The translations under genes were made by a program, and so were the position numbers. 64,000 bases of DNA, from contig JABAZT010000013.1 of the NCBI GenBank assembly GCA_018608565.1, forward strand, positions 11,112 to 75,111. The letters run 5' to 3'. Positions 9,968 to 19,284 of the stretch are shown here, piece after piece (position 1 is the stretch's first letter; every line of letters begins with the position of its first letter). Source of the stretch: Candidatus Altimarinota bacterium (GTDB lineage Bacteria; Patescibacteriota; Gracilibacteria; UBA4473). A model generated the notes under the pieces. That model was not told where the DNA came from. It did not search any database and was given only the letters and a program-made list of their open reading frames with translations.

Positions 9968-11335
9968 ATGAAAAAAAAATCAGTTTTCATATTTCGAAGA
10001 GATCTGCGGTGTGATGATAACATTGCAATGATAAAATCAATTGAGGTCTCTGATGAGGTGTTGCCAGTGTTTATTTTTGATCCAGTACAGATTGAAAAAA
10101 ATGAATATTTTGCGGCAAATGCTTTCAAATTTCTACTTGAAAGTCTGAAGGATTTGGATCAACAACTAAGGGGACGATTAAAAATATTTTATGGAAATCC
10201 GGTCGAAATTTTGTCTGAAATAAAAGAAGAATATGATTTTGATGCCGTGAGTTTTACTATTGATTATACGCCGTTTTCGCGAAAACGAGATAAGGCAATT
10301 GCAGACTGGTGTACGGGGCAGGGGGTAGATTGTCGGATGATAGAAGGGTTATTGCTCAACTCAGTCAATAAGACACTCAAGGCGGATGGAACCCCCTATA
10401 TGATCTACACGCCCTTTGCACGAAATGCCAAGCAGTTTTTGGTATCCCGACCGCAAAAGTTTGTTGATCAAAAGATTAGTTCAAAAGATTTTAGTTTTTC
10501 CGTAGAATTGAATGAAATTGAAGCAAAAGTTAAAACCACCTACGCTTTGTCTCCACCCTACAAGGGAGGAAGACAAGAGGCGTTGAGTCAGTTGGAAAAC
10601 TTTGTCGCTGATAGATTTGATGGTTATGGAAACACGCGAGATATTCCTCGGTTATCTTCCACGAGTGGATTGGCGCCGCATCTCAAGTTTGGGACTATCT
10701 CGCCTCGAGAGATCTATCATTCCCTCCCATCGACCGACAGCGTATTTGTAAATGAATTATATTGGCGTGACTTTTTTACCCAGATTGGGTGGTACTTTCC
10801 GCATGTGTTTGAGGGGGAGAAAAACTTTCGTCCTATGTATGACAAAATCCAGTGGGAAAATAATGAGCAAAAATTTGAAGCCTGGTGTGAAGGTAAGACG
10901 GGATATCCTATTGTCGATGCAGGAATGCGAGAGCTAAATACAACAGGATTCATGCATAATCGAGTTCGGATGATTACGGCCTCATTCCTCGTCAAGGATC
11001 TACACGTCGATTGGAAATGGGGAGAGCGATACTTCGCACAACACCTCGTCGACTACGATCCAGCCGTCAATAACGGAAACTGGCAGTGGGCCGCCTCTAC
11101 TGGCTGTGACGCACAGCCCTATTTCCGGATTTTCAATCCCTGGCGGCAGCTGGAGCGATTTGATCCTGAGTGTGAGTATATACAGCGATGGATTCCAGAG
11201 CTCAAAGATTCAAATGCAAAGGAGATTAGGAGTCTTGAAAAAGGCCAAGAAATTGAGGGGTATCCAGGATTGATAGTAGATCATAAGGTCGCTTCGGCTC
11301 GGACAAAAGAATTGTATCTGGAGGCGCGCGGCTGA
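9968..11335 (+). CDS. phrB: Deoxyribodipyrimidine photolyase
   Basis: VFIFRRDLRCDDNIAM, ELYWRDFFTQIGWYFPHVFEG, GYPIVDAGMRELNTTGFMHNRVRMITASFLVKDL, NNGNWQWAASTGCDAQPYFRIFNP. Confidence 0.96.
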   Translation: MKKKSVFIFRRDLRCDDNIAMIKSIEVSDEVLPVFIFDPVQIEKNEYFAANAFKFLLESLKDLDQQLRGRLKIFYGNPVEILSEIKEEYDFDAVSFTIDYTPFSRKRDKAIADWCTGQGVDCRMIEGLLLNSVNKTLKADGTPYMIYTPFARNAKQFLVSRPQKFVDQKISSKDFSFSVELNEIEAKVKTTYALSPPYKGGRQEALSQLENFVADRFDGYGNTRDIPRLSSTSGLAPHLKFGTISPREIYHSLPSTDSVFVNELYWRDFFTQIGWYFPHVFEGEKNFRPMYDKIQWENNEQKFEAWCEGKTGYPIVDAGMRELNTTGFMHNRVRMITASFLVKDLHVDWKWGERYFAQHLVDYDPAVNNGNWQWAASTGCDAQPYFRIFNPWRQLERFDPECEYIQRWIPELKDSNAKEIRSLEKGQEIEGYPGLIVDHKVASARTKELYLEARG

Positions 11336-11372
11336 TCTTTATTTTAGGTAGAATTTAGAGTATAATGATAAG

Positions 11373-12719
11373 ATGATTGATGATGAGCCAATAAATTCAC
11401 AGCAAGAGATATCAGGTCCTGATTTTACAGAGTTAGAGGTATCTAGAAGGGTCGTACAGCTTTCGGAAGAGAGTTTGTTTGATAGTGAGTTGGTTGTTAG
11501 TGTGGGGATAAAGGAGTTACTGTCTAGGGCTTTGCGTAAAAAGTTGTTTCAGATTCAGAAATTGGGTGTAATAGAGCTAAATAGGGACGGCCAAATTAGT
11601 GGGATTTATGAAGAATGTGATAGGGAAGAATTACAGGAGTTATTGTTCTATGGGGAGGATGTATTAGATCGAGCTATTGGTGAAGGGCTAGTGATTGGGG
11701 GAGAGCGAGTATTGAGTCGGAAATTAGCAGAGATTGAGCGAGATATTCAGGCGGATTCACTTCCAGATTCAGTCTCATTTCCACATGAAAAATGGATGGA
11801 GTACTGGAGAGCAGAATCAGGTTCCGATAACGCAATAGCTCGACTATTTTCAGAACCAAAAGGACGGAAGTATCACGATAGATCCTGGTTTCATAGTCTC
11901 TATCATTACTCCAAGAAAAATCAGCGTTGTAATCCATTGCAGTTGCATCGCTTGCAAGAGTTTATCGCTCAAAATACACAAGCAGCTCTGTTTCTTTGGG
12001 AGGAAGATCATGAGACTGTAGAGGAGCAAGAGAAACTTGGAAATGTTCATGACGCACATACTGCACAGCTAGAACGAATTGGGTGGAGGAATAAAAAGAA
12101 GGCGAAAAAAGAATTGGAAGAGAGACCAGATAAATTTCAATTAGTGCTCTATGTGAGAGAAGATCAGGATTCGATGCTTTTTCTTACATTACTTCATTTG
12201 GCAGTAGAGTGGGTGAAGCAAAAATATCCAGCGTTCGTAACAAATATAGTCGTCACTTCTTATAGTTATGGGCGGTATCCAGGACATGCAATGCAATCGC
12301 TATTTCTAGAGGAGAAGGTTGATTATCAGTGTCCAAGTGGTGATAGATTTGTTCAACTTCAGAGCCTGGGAGGATTCGTGGTTCCGTTTCAGGGGAATTC
12401 TGTTGAAAATAAAAAATATAGAGGAGTGGGAGTGGAAATAAATGATTTTAAGTATGATAAAAAATTTAATTGGAGAGAGAAGAAGACGCATGATCCAAGC
12501 TGTCTAGTTCAATTTCCTATTAGTAGTGATTGGCATGAATCTGGCCGTCCTAAGCTCGATAAGTCAGTGGATGTTGAGGCATTTTTGGCAAGAAATAAGG
12601 GGGCAGAGAATAGTGATCCAGATGGTTATTATGATCGAATAAGTCGTGTGTCTCAGTTGTTTTTAGAAATGTTAGAAGATGTCGAATTAGAGGTGCAGTC
12701 TTGGGTGGAGGAACTTTAA
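11373..12719 (+). CDS. Hypothetical protein (448 aa)
   Basis: Long intact ORF with TATAAT 6 nt upstream of ATG; no recognised domain. Confidence 0.65.
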   Translation: MIDDEPINSQQEISGPDFTELEVSRRVVQLSEESLFDSELVVSVGIKELLSRALRKKLFQIQKLGVIELNRDGQISGIYEECDREELQELLFYGEDVLDRAIGEGLVIGGERVLSRKLAEIERDIQADSLPDSVSFPHEKWMEYWRAESGSDNAIARLFSEPKGRKYHDRSWFHSLYHYSKKNQRCNPLQLHRLQEFIAQNTQAALFLWEEDHETVEEQEKLGNVHDAHTAQLERIGWRNKKKAKKELEERPDKFQLVLYVREDQDSMLFLTLLHLAVEWVKQKYPAFVTNIVVTSYSYGRYPGHAMQSLFLEEKVDYQCPSGDRFVQLQSLGGFVVPFQGNSVENKKYRGVGVEINDFKYDKKFNWREKKTHDPSCLVQFPISSDWHESGRPKLDKSVDVEAFLARNKGAENSDPDGYYDRISRVSQLFLEMLEDVELEVQSWVEEL

Positions 12720-13501
12720 TCCCGCCCCTTCGCCACATCCCACATCATCTCAAACATAATCTCTCGGAAAAAATACGCGATATCCTCATTTTCAATAATC
12801 GTACAAGTAAGACGTTCTGCTGTGTAGGAGAGCAGAGAGATTTTATTATCCCAGGCAAAAATTCCAGATTTCCATTCGTGTTCCGCGGGGAGGTAGCGGA
12901 TATTCATTTTGTAGTGATCTTTCTTTTTCTCCGTCTTATCTGCAAACGGGCAGGGAGGAAAAATTAATCGCGTATGAATGCCTTTCTTGGATCGTTTTTC
13001 ATAGTATCCTTCTAGATATTCTGGATCTACGATCTCTGAGAGGAGGTGGACATAGCTTATGACTAGTATTTCTCCTTTGGTTTCTAGGGTCTCGTGCAGC
13101 ATGTTTCTAAATCCCTCTACATCTTCATAGAGTTTGACATTGGGACGTCCTAGTTCGCTTGATTCAAGTTTTTGGATCAGTGATTCAACATAGTTGATAT
13201 TTTTCTTTGCGACTTCAAGTTCGTGTTGTTGTTTGTGCCAAAGTTTGTGAAGGATATCTGATTTTTCTGCGACGAGGAGTCTTCGTTTGCCTTTTCGTGA
13301 TTCATAGCAAAATCCCTTTTCAATTAGCTGTTCTACGGCACTGTGGATAGTGACGCGGTTACTTCGGAGTGCCTTGGCGAGTTCCTGGACGGATGATGGA
13401 CCGAGTGAGAGGAGTTTGAGGTAGATCTGTGTTTCTCTTTCATTACAGCCAAATCTTCGAAACAAAGCGGTGATATGCGTCTGATCTGAAGGAGAAATCA
13501 T
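12716..13501 (-). CDS. TrmB-family (sugar-specific type) transcriptional regulator
   Basis: LFRRFGCNERETQIYLKLLSLGPSSVQELAKALRSNRVTIHSAVEQLIEKGF winged HTH; start trimmed to MISPSDQ. Confidence 0.82.
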   Translation of the reverse strand: MISPSDQTHITALFRRFGCNERETQIYLKLLSLGPSSVQELAKALRSNRVTIHSAVEQLIEKGFCYESRKGKRRLLVAEKSDILHKLWHKQQHELEVAKKNINYVESLIQKLESSELGRPNVKLYEDVEGFRNMLHETLETKGEILVISYVHLLSEIVDPEYLEGYYEKRSKKGIHTRLIFPPCPFADKTEKKKDHYKMNIRYLPAEHEWKSGIFAWDNKISLLSYTAERLTCTIIENEDIAYFFREIMFEMMWDVAKGRD

Positions 13502-13848
13502 GTCTGGAACAGATTTAAGGTTAAATATTGGAGGAATCAAATCCTGTACTCGCGAGACCAGCGTAGTGCCAAGCTTTTTCTCTAGGCTGAGTCTGATAAG
13601 TCTAAATGTAGAATTATTTTCTACAAATATTGTATCATTATTTTTTGTTTTATGGAAGAGGGTTTGTGAAATTTCATGCCTGGTTTTATTATCTTTTGGG
13701 TCGCATTGGTTTACAAGTTTAAGTGAGGCTGTATTATGGTTTTGTAGTAAAGGGAAGAGGGGCAGGCACATTTGTCTGTGCTTATTTCTGGAAATTCTAT
13801 TTTTTTAAGTTCCGCGTCGCGGCTTTATTTTTTGATGTCTTTTTTATC

Positions 13849-14835
13849 ATGGATTTTATATCTCAATTTCAGCAACTCCTCCTAGAAAAACCTCGATATG
13901 CACTCAAGCAAGTCATGTCGGAAAACTGTAGTTATGCTGACACGGCCCTTAAGTCTAAGAATGCCTATTATAGTTTTTGTACCTTTTACTGTGAAGATGT
14001 GTTGTATGCTCGTTACAGTCGTAAGTGTGTTGATTGCTGTGGGATTACGCTCTGTTCGGATTGTGAGCTTTGTATTGAGTGTGCTGACTGTGTGAGTTGT
14101 TATGATTGCGTTCATTGTGCCAACTGTAGTAATACCAATACTTGTTGGTATTGCACCGATTGTTATGGATGTAGTGATTGTTTTGGCTGTATTGGGCTCT
14201 ATCAGAAGCGCTATCACATTTATAACCAACCATATTCTAAATCTGACTATGAAAAAATTATCAATTCAGTGGATCTGAAAGATTTAAAAACACAGAAGGG
14301 GATCAAGCTGAAACTAGAAGAGTTATCCAAAAGAGCTCCCAGGCTTTCAATTCATCAGACACAGTGTGAAGATAGTATTGGAGAAAATCTCGCCAACTGT
14401 AAATCATGCTATCAGTGCTACGACACCTTTAATAGTGAGGACTGCATCTACAATATCGAAACCAATGGAAATAAAGACAGTGTTGATATTTCAGTCTGCT
14501 TCGAATGTGAGCAGTGTTACAGCTGTGTCCAATCTACGCTCAGTTATAACTGCAATTTTCTCTTTTACACAGATGTATCCAGTGATTCCGAATTTTGTGC
14601 ATTTTCACGTAATCTAAAAAACTGCTTCGGCTGTGTCTATCTCGAACACAAGCAATACCACATCCTCAATAAGCCATTCAGTAAAGAGGAGTATGAGATT
14701 AAGGTCGCCGAGATCAAGCAGCAGCTCATAGCTCAGAATCAATACTCCATAGACTGTTATTTTGTCTCGGATTACGAACGGTCTAGATTGGCCACGGAGA
14801 GTGATCCAGTGATCCAGTCTATGCTTCCTGATTGA
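13849..14835 (+). CDS. Cys-rich repeat protein (metal-binding-like body of a family I associate with CPR)
   Basis: Regular C-x2-C/C-x5-C spacing; NCFGCVYLEHKQYHILNKPFSKEEYE and GCIGLYQKRYHIYNQPYSKSDYE repeat units; start trimmed to MDFISQF. Confidence 0.75.
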   Translation: MDFISQFQQLLLEKPRYALKQVMSENCSYADTALKSKNAYYSFCTFYCEDVLYARYSRKCVDCCGITLCSDCELCIECADCVSCYDCVHCANCSNTNTCWYCTDCYGCSDCFGCIGLYQKRYHIYNQPYSKSDYEKIINSVDLKDLKTQKGIKLKLEELSKRAPRLSIHQTQCEDSIGENLANCKSCYQCYDTFNSEDCIYNIETNGNKDSVDISVCFECEQCYSCVQSTLSYNCNFLFYTDVSSDSEFCAFSRNLKNCFGCVYLEHKQYHILNKPFSKEEYEIKVAEIKQQLIAQNQYSIDCYFVSDYERSRLATESDPVIQSMLPD

Positions 14836-14881
14836 TAATTAATTCTGATTTCTTTTCTCTGATATCTAATACTACTCATTC

Positions 14882-15145
14882 ATGTCCCATACCTGTACCG
14901 ATTCCAATTGTAAAAAATTCTTCGTCGTCATTCCTCAGGAGTTAAGGTTCTACGAGGAGAAAGGACTTCCGCTTCCAATGCTCTGTCCATCCTGTCGACA
15001 TGCACAACGGATGGCTCTTCGAAGTGAGCGTCAGCTCTATCGACGGAAATGTGATCTTACGGGAAAAGATATTCTTTCGGTCTATCCTCCAAAGGCTCCT
15101 TATAAAGTGTATTCTCCTGAGGTGTTTTGGGATAATGTGTGTTGA
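14882..15145 (+). CDS. Short zinc-ribbon protein (N-terminal module of the same family, truncated)
   Basis: CTDSNCKKFF...LCPSCRHAQRMALRSERQLYRRKCDLTGKDILSVYPPKAPYKVYSPEVFWDNVC*. Confidence 0.7.
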   Translation: MSHTCTDSNCKKFFVVIPQELRFYEEKGLPLPMLCPSCRHAQRMALRSERQLYRRKCDLTGKDILSVYPPKAPYKVYSPEVFWDNVC

Positions 15146-15196
15146 TTTATCCGTTTTATTAGATATGAATAGTGTGATTTATTAAAATTGAAAACT

Positions 15197-15958
15197 ATGA
15201 AGTCAATGAGTGAGATTCGGGATGATCTGGCTAGGTACGGTGAATCTCACGGTATACAGGGACTTGAGGGGCGAATTCAGAGAGGGCTTGATCCAGTAGG
15301 GGTGCTTGCTGTATCAGTGACACGAGAAAAAATTCAGAAAATTGTAGATTTACTAGGTGCGAATATGAGTGATGTTGAGGAGCTTGCGAATGAGTTGCAT
15401 GTTGGAGGGATTTGGGAAAATGGAGGAAAACTTGAAGCAGGAGAAGATTTAGATGTGAAAGTTTGGATGATTTTGGTGGAGGCTTGTCTTGCAGGTAGAG
15501 AATCAGAGAGTGAATTGGGAGAGGGAGAGTTTTTGGATGATGTGGCAAGGATAGGAAAGAAATTGGATGAGGCAGTGGAAAATTCAGAGAAGTTTCTAGA
15601 AACGGCTCAGCAAAACTTGATACATTGCTCTGAGGAGAAGTTTGTAGTTGAGGACGGGGTTCCTTTTTCTCAAGTAGATGATGGATTCTTGGCGGCAGCT
15701 ATTAATGGGTATGAAGCTGCGGTGGTGGAAGATAGTAATAATTTACTTTTTGTTGGATCTAATGTGTTGGATTATTCAGTTTTGTGTGATGAATTTGGGC
15801 TTGTAAAAACTAGTATAGAGGACAGGGGGAGGGAAGTTGATTTTTATCTTAATGAGAATGGAGATGAATTGGTGAAAGTTCTTTCGCCTGGTTTCTGTAT
15901 TGTTTTTGAGCAAAGAAAAGACATTGCAACAAGAATTGCAAAAACTGGTATGCAGTAA
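15197..15958 (+). CDS. Hypothetical protein
   Basis: Intact ORF from ATG 15197. Confidence 0.55.
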   Translation: MKSMSEIRDDLARYGESHGIQGLEGRIQRGLDPVGVLAVSVTREKIQKIVDLLGANMSDVEELANELHVGGIWENGGKLEAGEDLDVKVWMILVEACLAGRESESELGEGEFLDDVARIGKKLDEAVENSEKFLETAQQNLIHCSEEKFVVEDGVPFSQVDDGFLAAAINGYEAAVVEDSNNLLFVGSNVLDYSVLCDEFGLVKTSIEDRGREVDFYLNENGDELVKVLSPGFCIVFEQRKDIATRIAKTGMQ

Positions 15959-15993
15959 TTTTTTACTTCTGATAGTCGAGTGAATAGGGTAAT

Positions 15994-16467
15994 ATGTGGC
16001 AGATGAAACTCTTCCTCTCAATCCTCGTTCTCCTTGGTCTCGATCAATGGACCAAGTCTATTGCTCGAGAAAAATTCATAGAAACCTTTATGGTTATAGA
16101 TCCATGGTTTCGGTTTCGATTTGTAGAAAATGAGGGAGTAGCATTCTCCATGCCAGTGCCCCAGGGGGTGGTGATTGCGCTTACAATTTTAGTTTTAGTC
16201 TGTCTTATGTTTCTACTGGCTGGGTATCAGTGGGGGAGTTGGAAATATTTTCTGAAGCCTATACAGCTCTCCAGGTTGGAAAAAATAGTGATCGTTCTAA
16301 TTTTTGCGGGAGCTTTGGGGAATCTCATAGATCGGATTTGGCTTGGGAGAGTGACCGATTTTATATCGGTCGGAAATTTCGCCATCTTTAATCTGGCTGA
16401 TACTTGGATTAGTGTGGCGGTAGGGTTGTATATCTGTTCGGAGGTTTTTGGGAAAAAGAAAATTTAA
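15994..16467 (+). CDS. lspA: Lipoprotein signal peptidase (signal peptidase II)
   Basis: LGLDQWTKSIA, FRFVENEGVAFS, GALGNLIDRIWLGRVTDFI, FNLADTWIS motifs. Confidence 0.95.
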   Translation: MWQMKLFLSILVLLGLDQWTKSIAREKFIETFMVIDPWFRFRFVENEGVAFSMPVPQGVVIALTILVLVCLMFLLAGYQWGSWKYFLKPIQLSRLEKIVIVLIFAGALGNLIDRIWLGRVTDFISVGNFAIFNLADTWISVAVGLYICSEVFGKKKI

Positions 16468-16820
16468 TCAGTCTCGGGGAGTCCTGTTCCTCCTTTTATT
16501 GATTTTCCTCCATCGGCGACATATCCATTGATAACGTTGAAGGCGTTTTGAAAGATTCTAGGTACGGCTTTTGTATGATCTTTGATTGTATCATCAAAAA
16601 TAGCTTCAGAATTTGCTTCTCCTGTTTTGAGGAGTGTGTCTAGGATCTTTGATTTGTAGTATGCATCCCAGTAATCGCTCGCCAGTTCTCTTATTTGTGG
16701 GTTTGGGCATCTTTCTTTTGCTGTTTCTAGTCTTGCTTGGTATTCAGTGAGCTTGGCGTCTAGCTGAGCTTTTCGTTGGTTATCATTGGGGCGGATGATG
16801 GTAGTTGGAGTTTCAGGCAT
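16464..16820 (-). CDS. Hypothetical protein
   Basis: 118-aa intact ORF. Confidence 0.5.
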   Translation of the reverse strand: MPETPTTIIRPNDNQRKAQLDAKLTEYQARLETAKERCPNPQIRELASDYWDAYYKSKILDTLLKTGEANSEAIFDDTIKDHTKAVPRIFQNAFNVINGYVADGGKSIKGGTGLPETD

Positions 16821-16912
16821 TTTGAATGTGTTGTATTATTTATAGGACATATTAGCATATTTTTCAGGAAAGAACAATATCCTGAGTTGAGGGGTATGAA
16901 AAAAAGGGAGAC

Positions 16913-16938
16913 AAAAAAATAGCCCTTTTGAGGGCTAT
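16913..16938 (-). terminator. Intrinsic terminator of rpsT
   Basis: AAAAAAATAGCCCT-TTTG-AGGGCTAT downstream of the minus-strand rpsT. Confidence 0.8.
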
Positions 16939-16965
16939 CTATTTATTAGTTTTCTTGTTCAGTTG

Positions 16966-17283
16966 TTATTCAGCTTTCTTTGTTTCTTTCTTCTCTGCTT
17001 TTTTAGTAGGAGCTTTTTTTGCTGGTTTAGCAGCCAATTTTTTAGAAAGGTTAGATTTCATTCGATCTGCTCGGTTAGCAGGAATAAGATTTTTCTTTAC
17101 CGCCATGTCGATAGATTTTTGAACTTGTGGGTAAAGTTTAGTAGCTTCGGCTGTTTTGCCTTCTTCTGTAAGTTTTAGAAATTCCTTGATCAATGACTTG
17201 TATGTGTTCTTTGTGGCAAGGTTTCGTGCAGTCCGTGTTTTTTGTTGTCGGACTCGTTTGATAGCTGATTTAATGATTGGCAT
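16966..17283 (-). CDS. rpsT: 30S ribosomal protein S20 with Lys/Ala-rich C-terminal tail
   Basis: MPIIKSAIKRVRQQKTRTARNLATKNTYKSLIKEF...KNLIPANRADRMKSNLSKKL; start trimmed to MPIIKS. Confidence 0.93.
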   Translation of the reverse strand: MPIIKSAIKRVRQQKTRTARNLATKNTYKSLIKEFLKLTEEGKTAEATKLYPQVQKSIDMAVKKNLIPANRADRMKSNLSKKLAAKPAKKAPTKKAEKKETKKAE

Positions 17284-17393
17284 AGTGTTTCCGGGTTCGT
17301 TATAGCCGACAGAATCTACTCTAGAAAGAGGATTCGTCAAGATTTATTTATGAATAGGGCTTATTTGTTATGATCACTGTCTGTGATTCTTGG

Positions 17394-17417
17394 TTATTTT
17401 ACTTAAAAGTAAAATAA
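17394..17417. promoter_or_regulatory. Perfect inverted repeat, candidate operator
   Basis: TTATTTTACTT-AA-AAGTAAAATAA, 11-bp arms, 4 nt upstream of a TTGACA. Confidence 0.55.
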
Positions 17418-17421
17418 ACTT

Positions 17422-17450
17422 TTGACATTAGTTTTTTTTGGAACAATATG
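17422..17450 (+). promoter_or_regulatory. Candidate sigma70-type promoter
   Basis: Consensus TTGACA, 17-nt spacer, weak -10 AATATG. Confidence 0.4.
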
Positions 17451-17455
17451 GGTGC

Positions 17456-17521
17456 ATGATTTTACTATCAAATAAGTTTCTAATCAATTACTTCCTCTGG
17501 CAGAGGAGGAGATCGAGATAA
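17456..17521 (+). CDS. Candidate 21-aa leader peptide MILLSNKFLINYFLWQRRRSR
   Basis: ATG...TAA short ORF between candidate promoter and terminator, upstream of the 17601 gene. Confidence 0.3.
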   Translation: MILLSNKFLINYFLWQRRRSR

Positions 17522-17550
17522 TATAATTAAATTTGTTACGATTTATATCT

Positions 17551-17585
17551 ATCACGGTCCTACCTAGTAAGACCGTGATTTTTTT
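17551..17585 (+). terminator. Intrinsic terminator/attenuator upstream of the 17601 ORF
   Basis: ATCACGGTC-CTACCTAGTAA-GACCGTGAT-TTTTTT, perfect 9-bp stem plus T run, ending about 15 nt before the ATG. Confidence 0.75.
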
Positions 17586-17600
17586 ATAATTTTTATTCCC

Positions 17601-18866
17601 ATGGTATTAGGAGCACCTGGCAACGGAGAATACGACATATTGGATCAACGAACTTCATCTAATCCAGAAATGGCAGAGGCTGAAATGTATAAGATCGAAC
17701 CACAGTCACAGCTTGGATTAGGGGTGTTGGTAGAAATATTTGGAGATGATGTAGAGGATTCGTTCTCGATAGACAAGACTCTGTTTGACCAAGAAATAAG
17801 TCTAGAAAAAATTGATGCAGCCATAGCTACAGTGGTAAATACAACGAGTCTTGGATATGTAGCACAAGCTATTTCTGAGAATGGGGATGATCCTATTAGT
17901 CAGCGATTAGCACAGATCGGTCGACGAGTTGCACTTTCATTGACCTTGATACGAGCCTATACAGATGAAGATGTGAGTGAATCTCAGATACATATACTAG
18001 CTCCAGGAGTGTTGGGGCAGTATACGGTTGATTCTCAAGAAGCCTCAGGAATATCGCTTGATGTAGAGGGGGTATTGAGTGAGGATTGGAGAGAGAAAAT
18101 TGTCCATGTGATGACCCATGAGGTGACGCATTTGCAGACCAACAGTATGATTAATGACATTGAGGATAAAGGGGATATCAAGATAAAAGGACAAATGATA
18201 ATGACCGCAATAGAGGTTATTGAGGCAATGACAGAGCATGCGGCATCACGAAAGACGGGAAAAAACATAGCGTACAAAGGTCCTCAGTCAGATTTAGAAG
18301 AGTTGGTAGGGGCAGAGAACTTAGACTGGATCAACAATGCCTTCCTTGCCAATGATGTAGAGGAATACACCGAACGGTTAATGGTTTGTATTGAGCCAGA
18401 CATCAATGAAATAGAAGAAGATAAAAAGTCAGAGTTGGTATCAGAAGATGCGTTGGTTGAAATGGGGCCGATGGTACGTCAGAATATTTTGATCGGAGAG
18501 AGTCCTCACGAAATATCACTTACCAATACCTGTACGGATGTAGTAACTGACTTGATACAGGAGTATCATGTATATCTTCCAAGTGGGGATATGAGAGAGT
18601 TAGAAGAGGCGGCACGAGAAATTGATTCGGGTGTCATAAAAGCCGCATTCCCTGGAATGAAAGATCCGATAGACAATATGATGGGATTAGACGAGGCCGA
18701 GGCAATTATAAAAAGAATAGGAAATAAAACGCATGGGATTAAATCAGCATTGGAGTCAGATCAGTCTAGAGAGACATTGCAGGATATGGAGAGAGGTCTT
18801 ACAGGGATAGATGAAAATGTTCAGGCGGGAGTGAATGCGGTTAGAAGGCACAAGGGGCACATATAA
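17601..18866 (+). CDS. Hypothetical protein with HExxH-type motif (possible zinc metallopeptidase)
   Basis: VMTHEVTHLQTNSM motif; otherwise unrecognised. Confidence 0.6.
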   Translation: MVLGAPGNGEYDILDQRTSSNPEMAEAEMYKIEPQSQLGLGVLVEIFGDDVEDSFSIDKTLFDQEISLEKIDAAIATVVNTTSLGYVAQAISENGDDPISQRLAQIGRRVALSLTLIRAYTDEDVSESQIHILAPGVLGQYTVDSQEASGISLDVEGVLSEDWREKIVHVMTHEVTHLQTNSMINDIEDKGDIKIKGQMIMTAIEVIEAMTEHAASRKTGKNIAYKGPQSDLEELVGAENLDWINNAFLANDVEEYTERLMVCIEPDINEIEEDKKSELVSEDALVEMGPMVRQNILIGESPHEISLTNTCTDVVTDLIQEYHVYLPSGDMRELEEAAREIDSGVIKAAFPGMKDPIDNMMGLDEAEAIIKRIGNKTHGIKSALESDQSRETLQDMERGLTGIDENVQAGVNAVRRHKGHI

Positions 18867-18893
18867 AATAGGTATTTTTTAACTCTATATATC

Positions 18894-19088
18894 ATGTCAT
18901 ATCAACAAGGACTGGCCGGCGCCATCAAAGCACTTCGGAGTGTTGGAGCAAATCCAACCGGGATAGATGAACTGGGGTGGCAGCAAAAAAAAGCAGGAAC
19001 AATTCTCTGGGAAGGCGCCTGTCGTCACGGTCACGCTCAACTCATTAGGGGCAAAGAAGGCTCCGATAGCTATCAGGTATCCTTTTAG
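18894..19088 (+). CDS. Small hypothetical protein
   Basis: 64-aa ORF in an intergenic position. Confidence 0.4.
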   Translation: MSYQQGLAGAIKALRSVGANPTGIDELGWQQKKAGTILWEGACRHGHAQLIRGKEGSDSYQVSF

Positions 19089-19284
19089 TTATTTCTTCGT
19101 TATTAGATGACTCAGATATAGGAATGGAGTATCAATCAATATGAAGAGGTATAGTTTTCCTAGTCGAAATGCAACGAGTGTGAGAAGAAAAAGAACAAGT
19201 GCAAAAGCCAGAAAAAGAGTTTCGTTCATAGATAAATCGAATATAATTCCGAGCGACATTACAGATTTTATTAAAGACTACAAA

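Noticed and set aside
13882-14229. ORF 115 aa minus (Thr/Ile-rich)
   Set aside because: Antisense shadow of the Cys-rich repeats (rich in TGT/TGC); composition is an artefact
15126-15175. Readthrough of the TGA ending the zinc-ribbon ORF
   Set aside because: Only nine further codons before TAG with no family-like sequence
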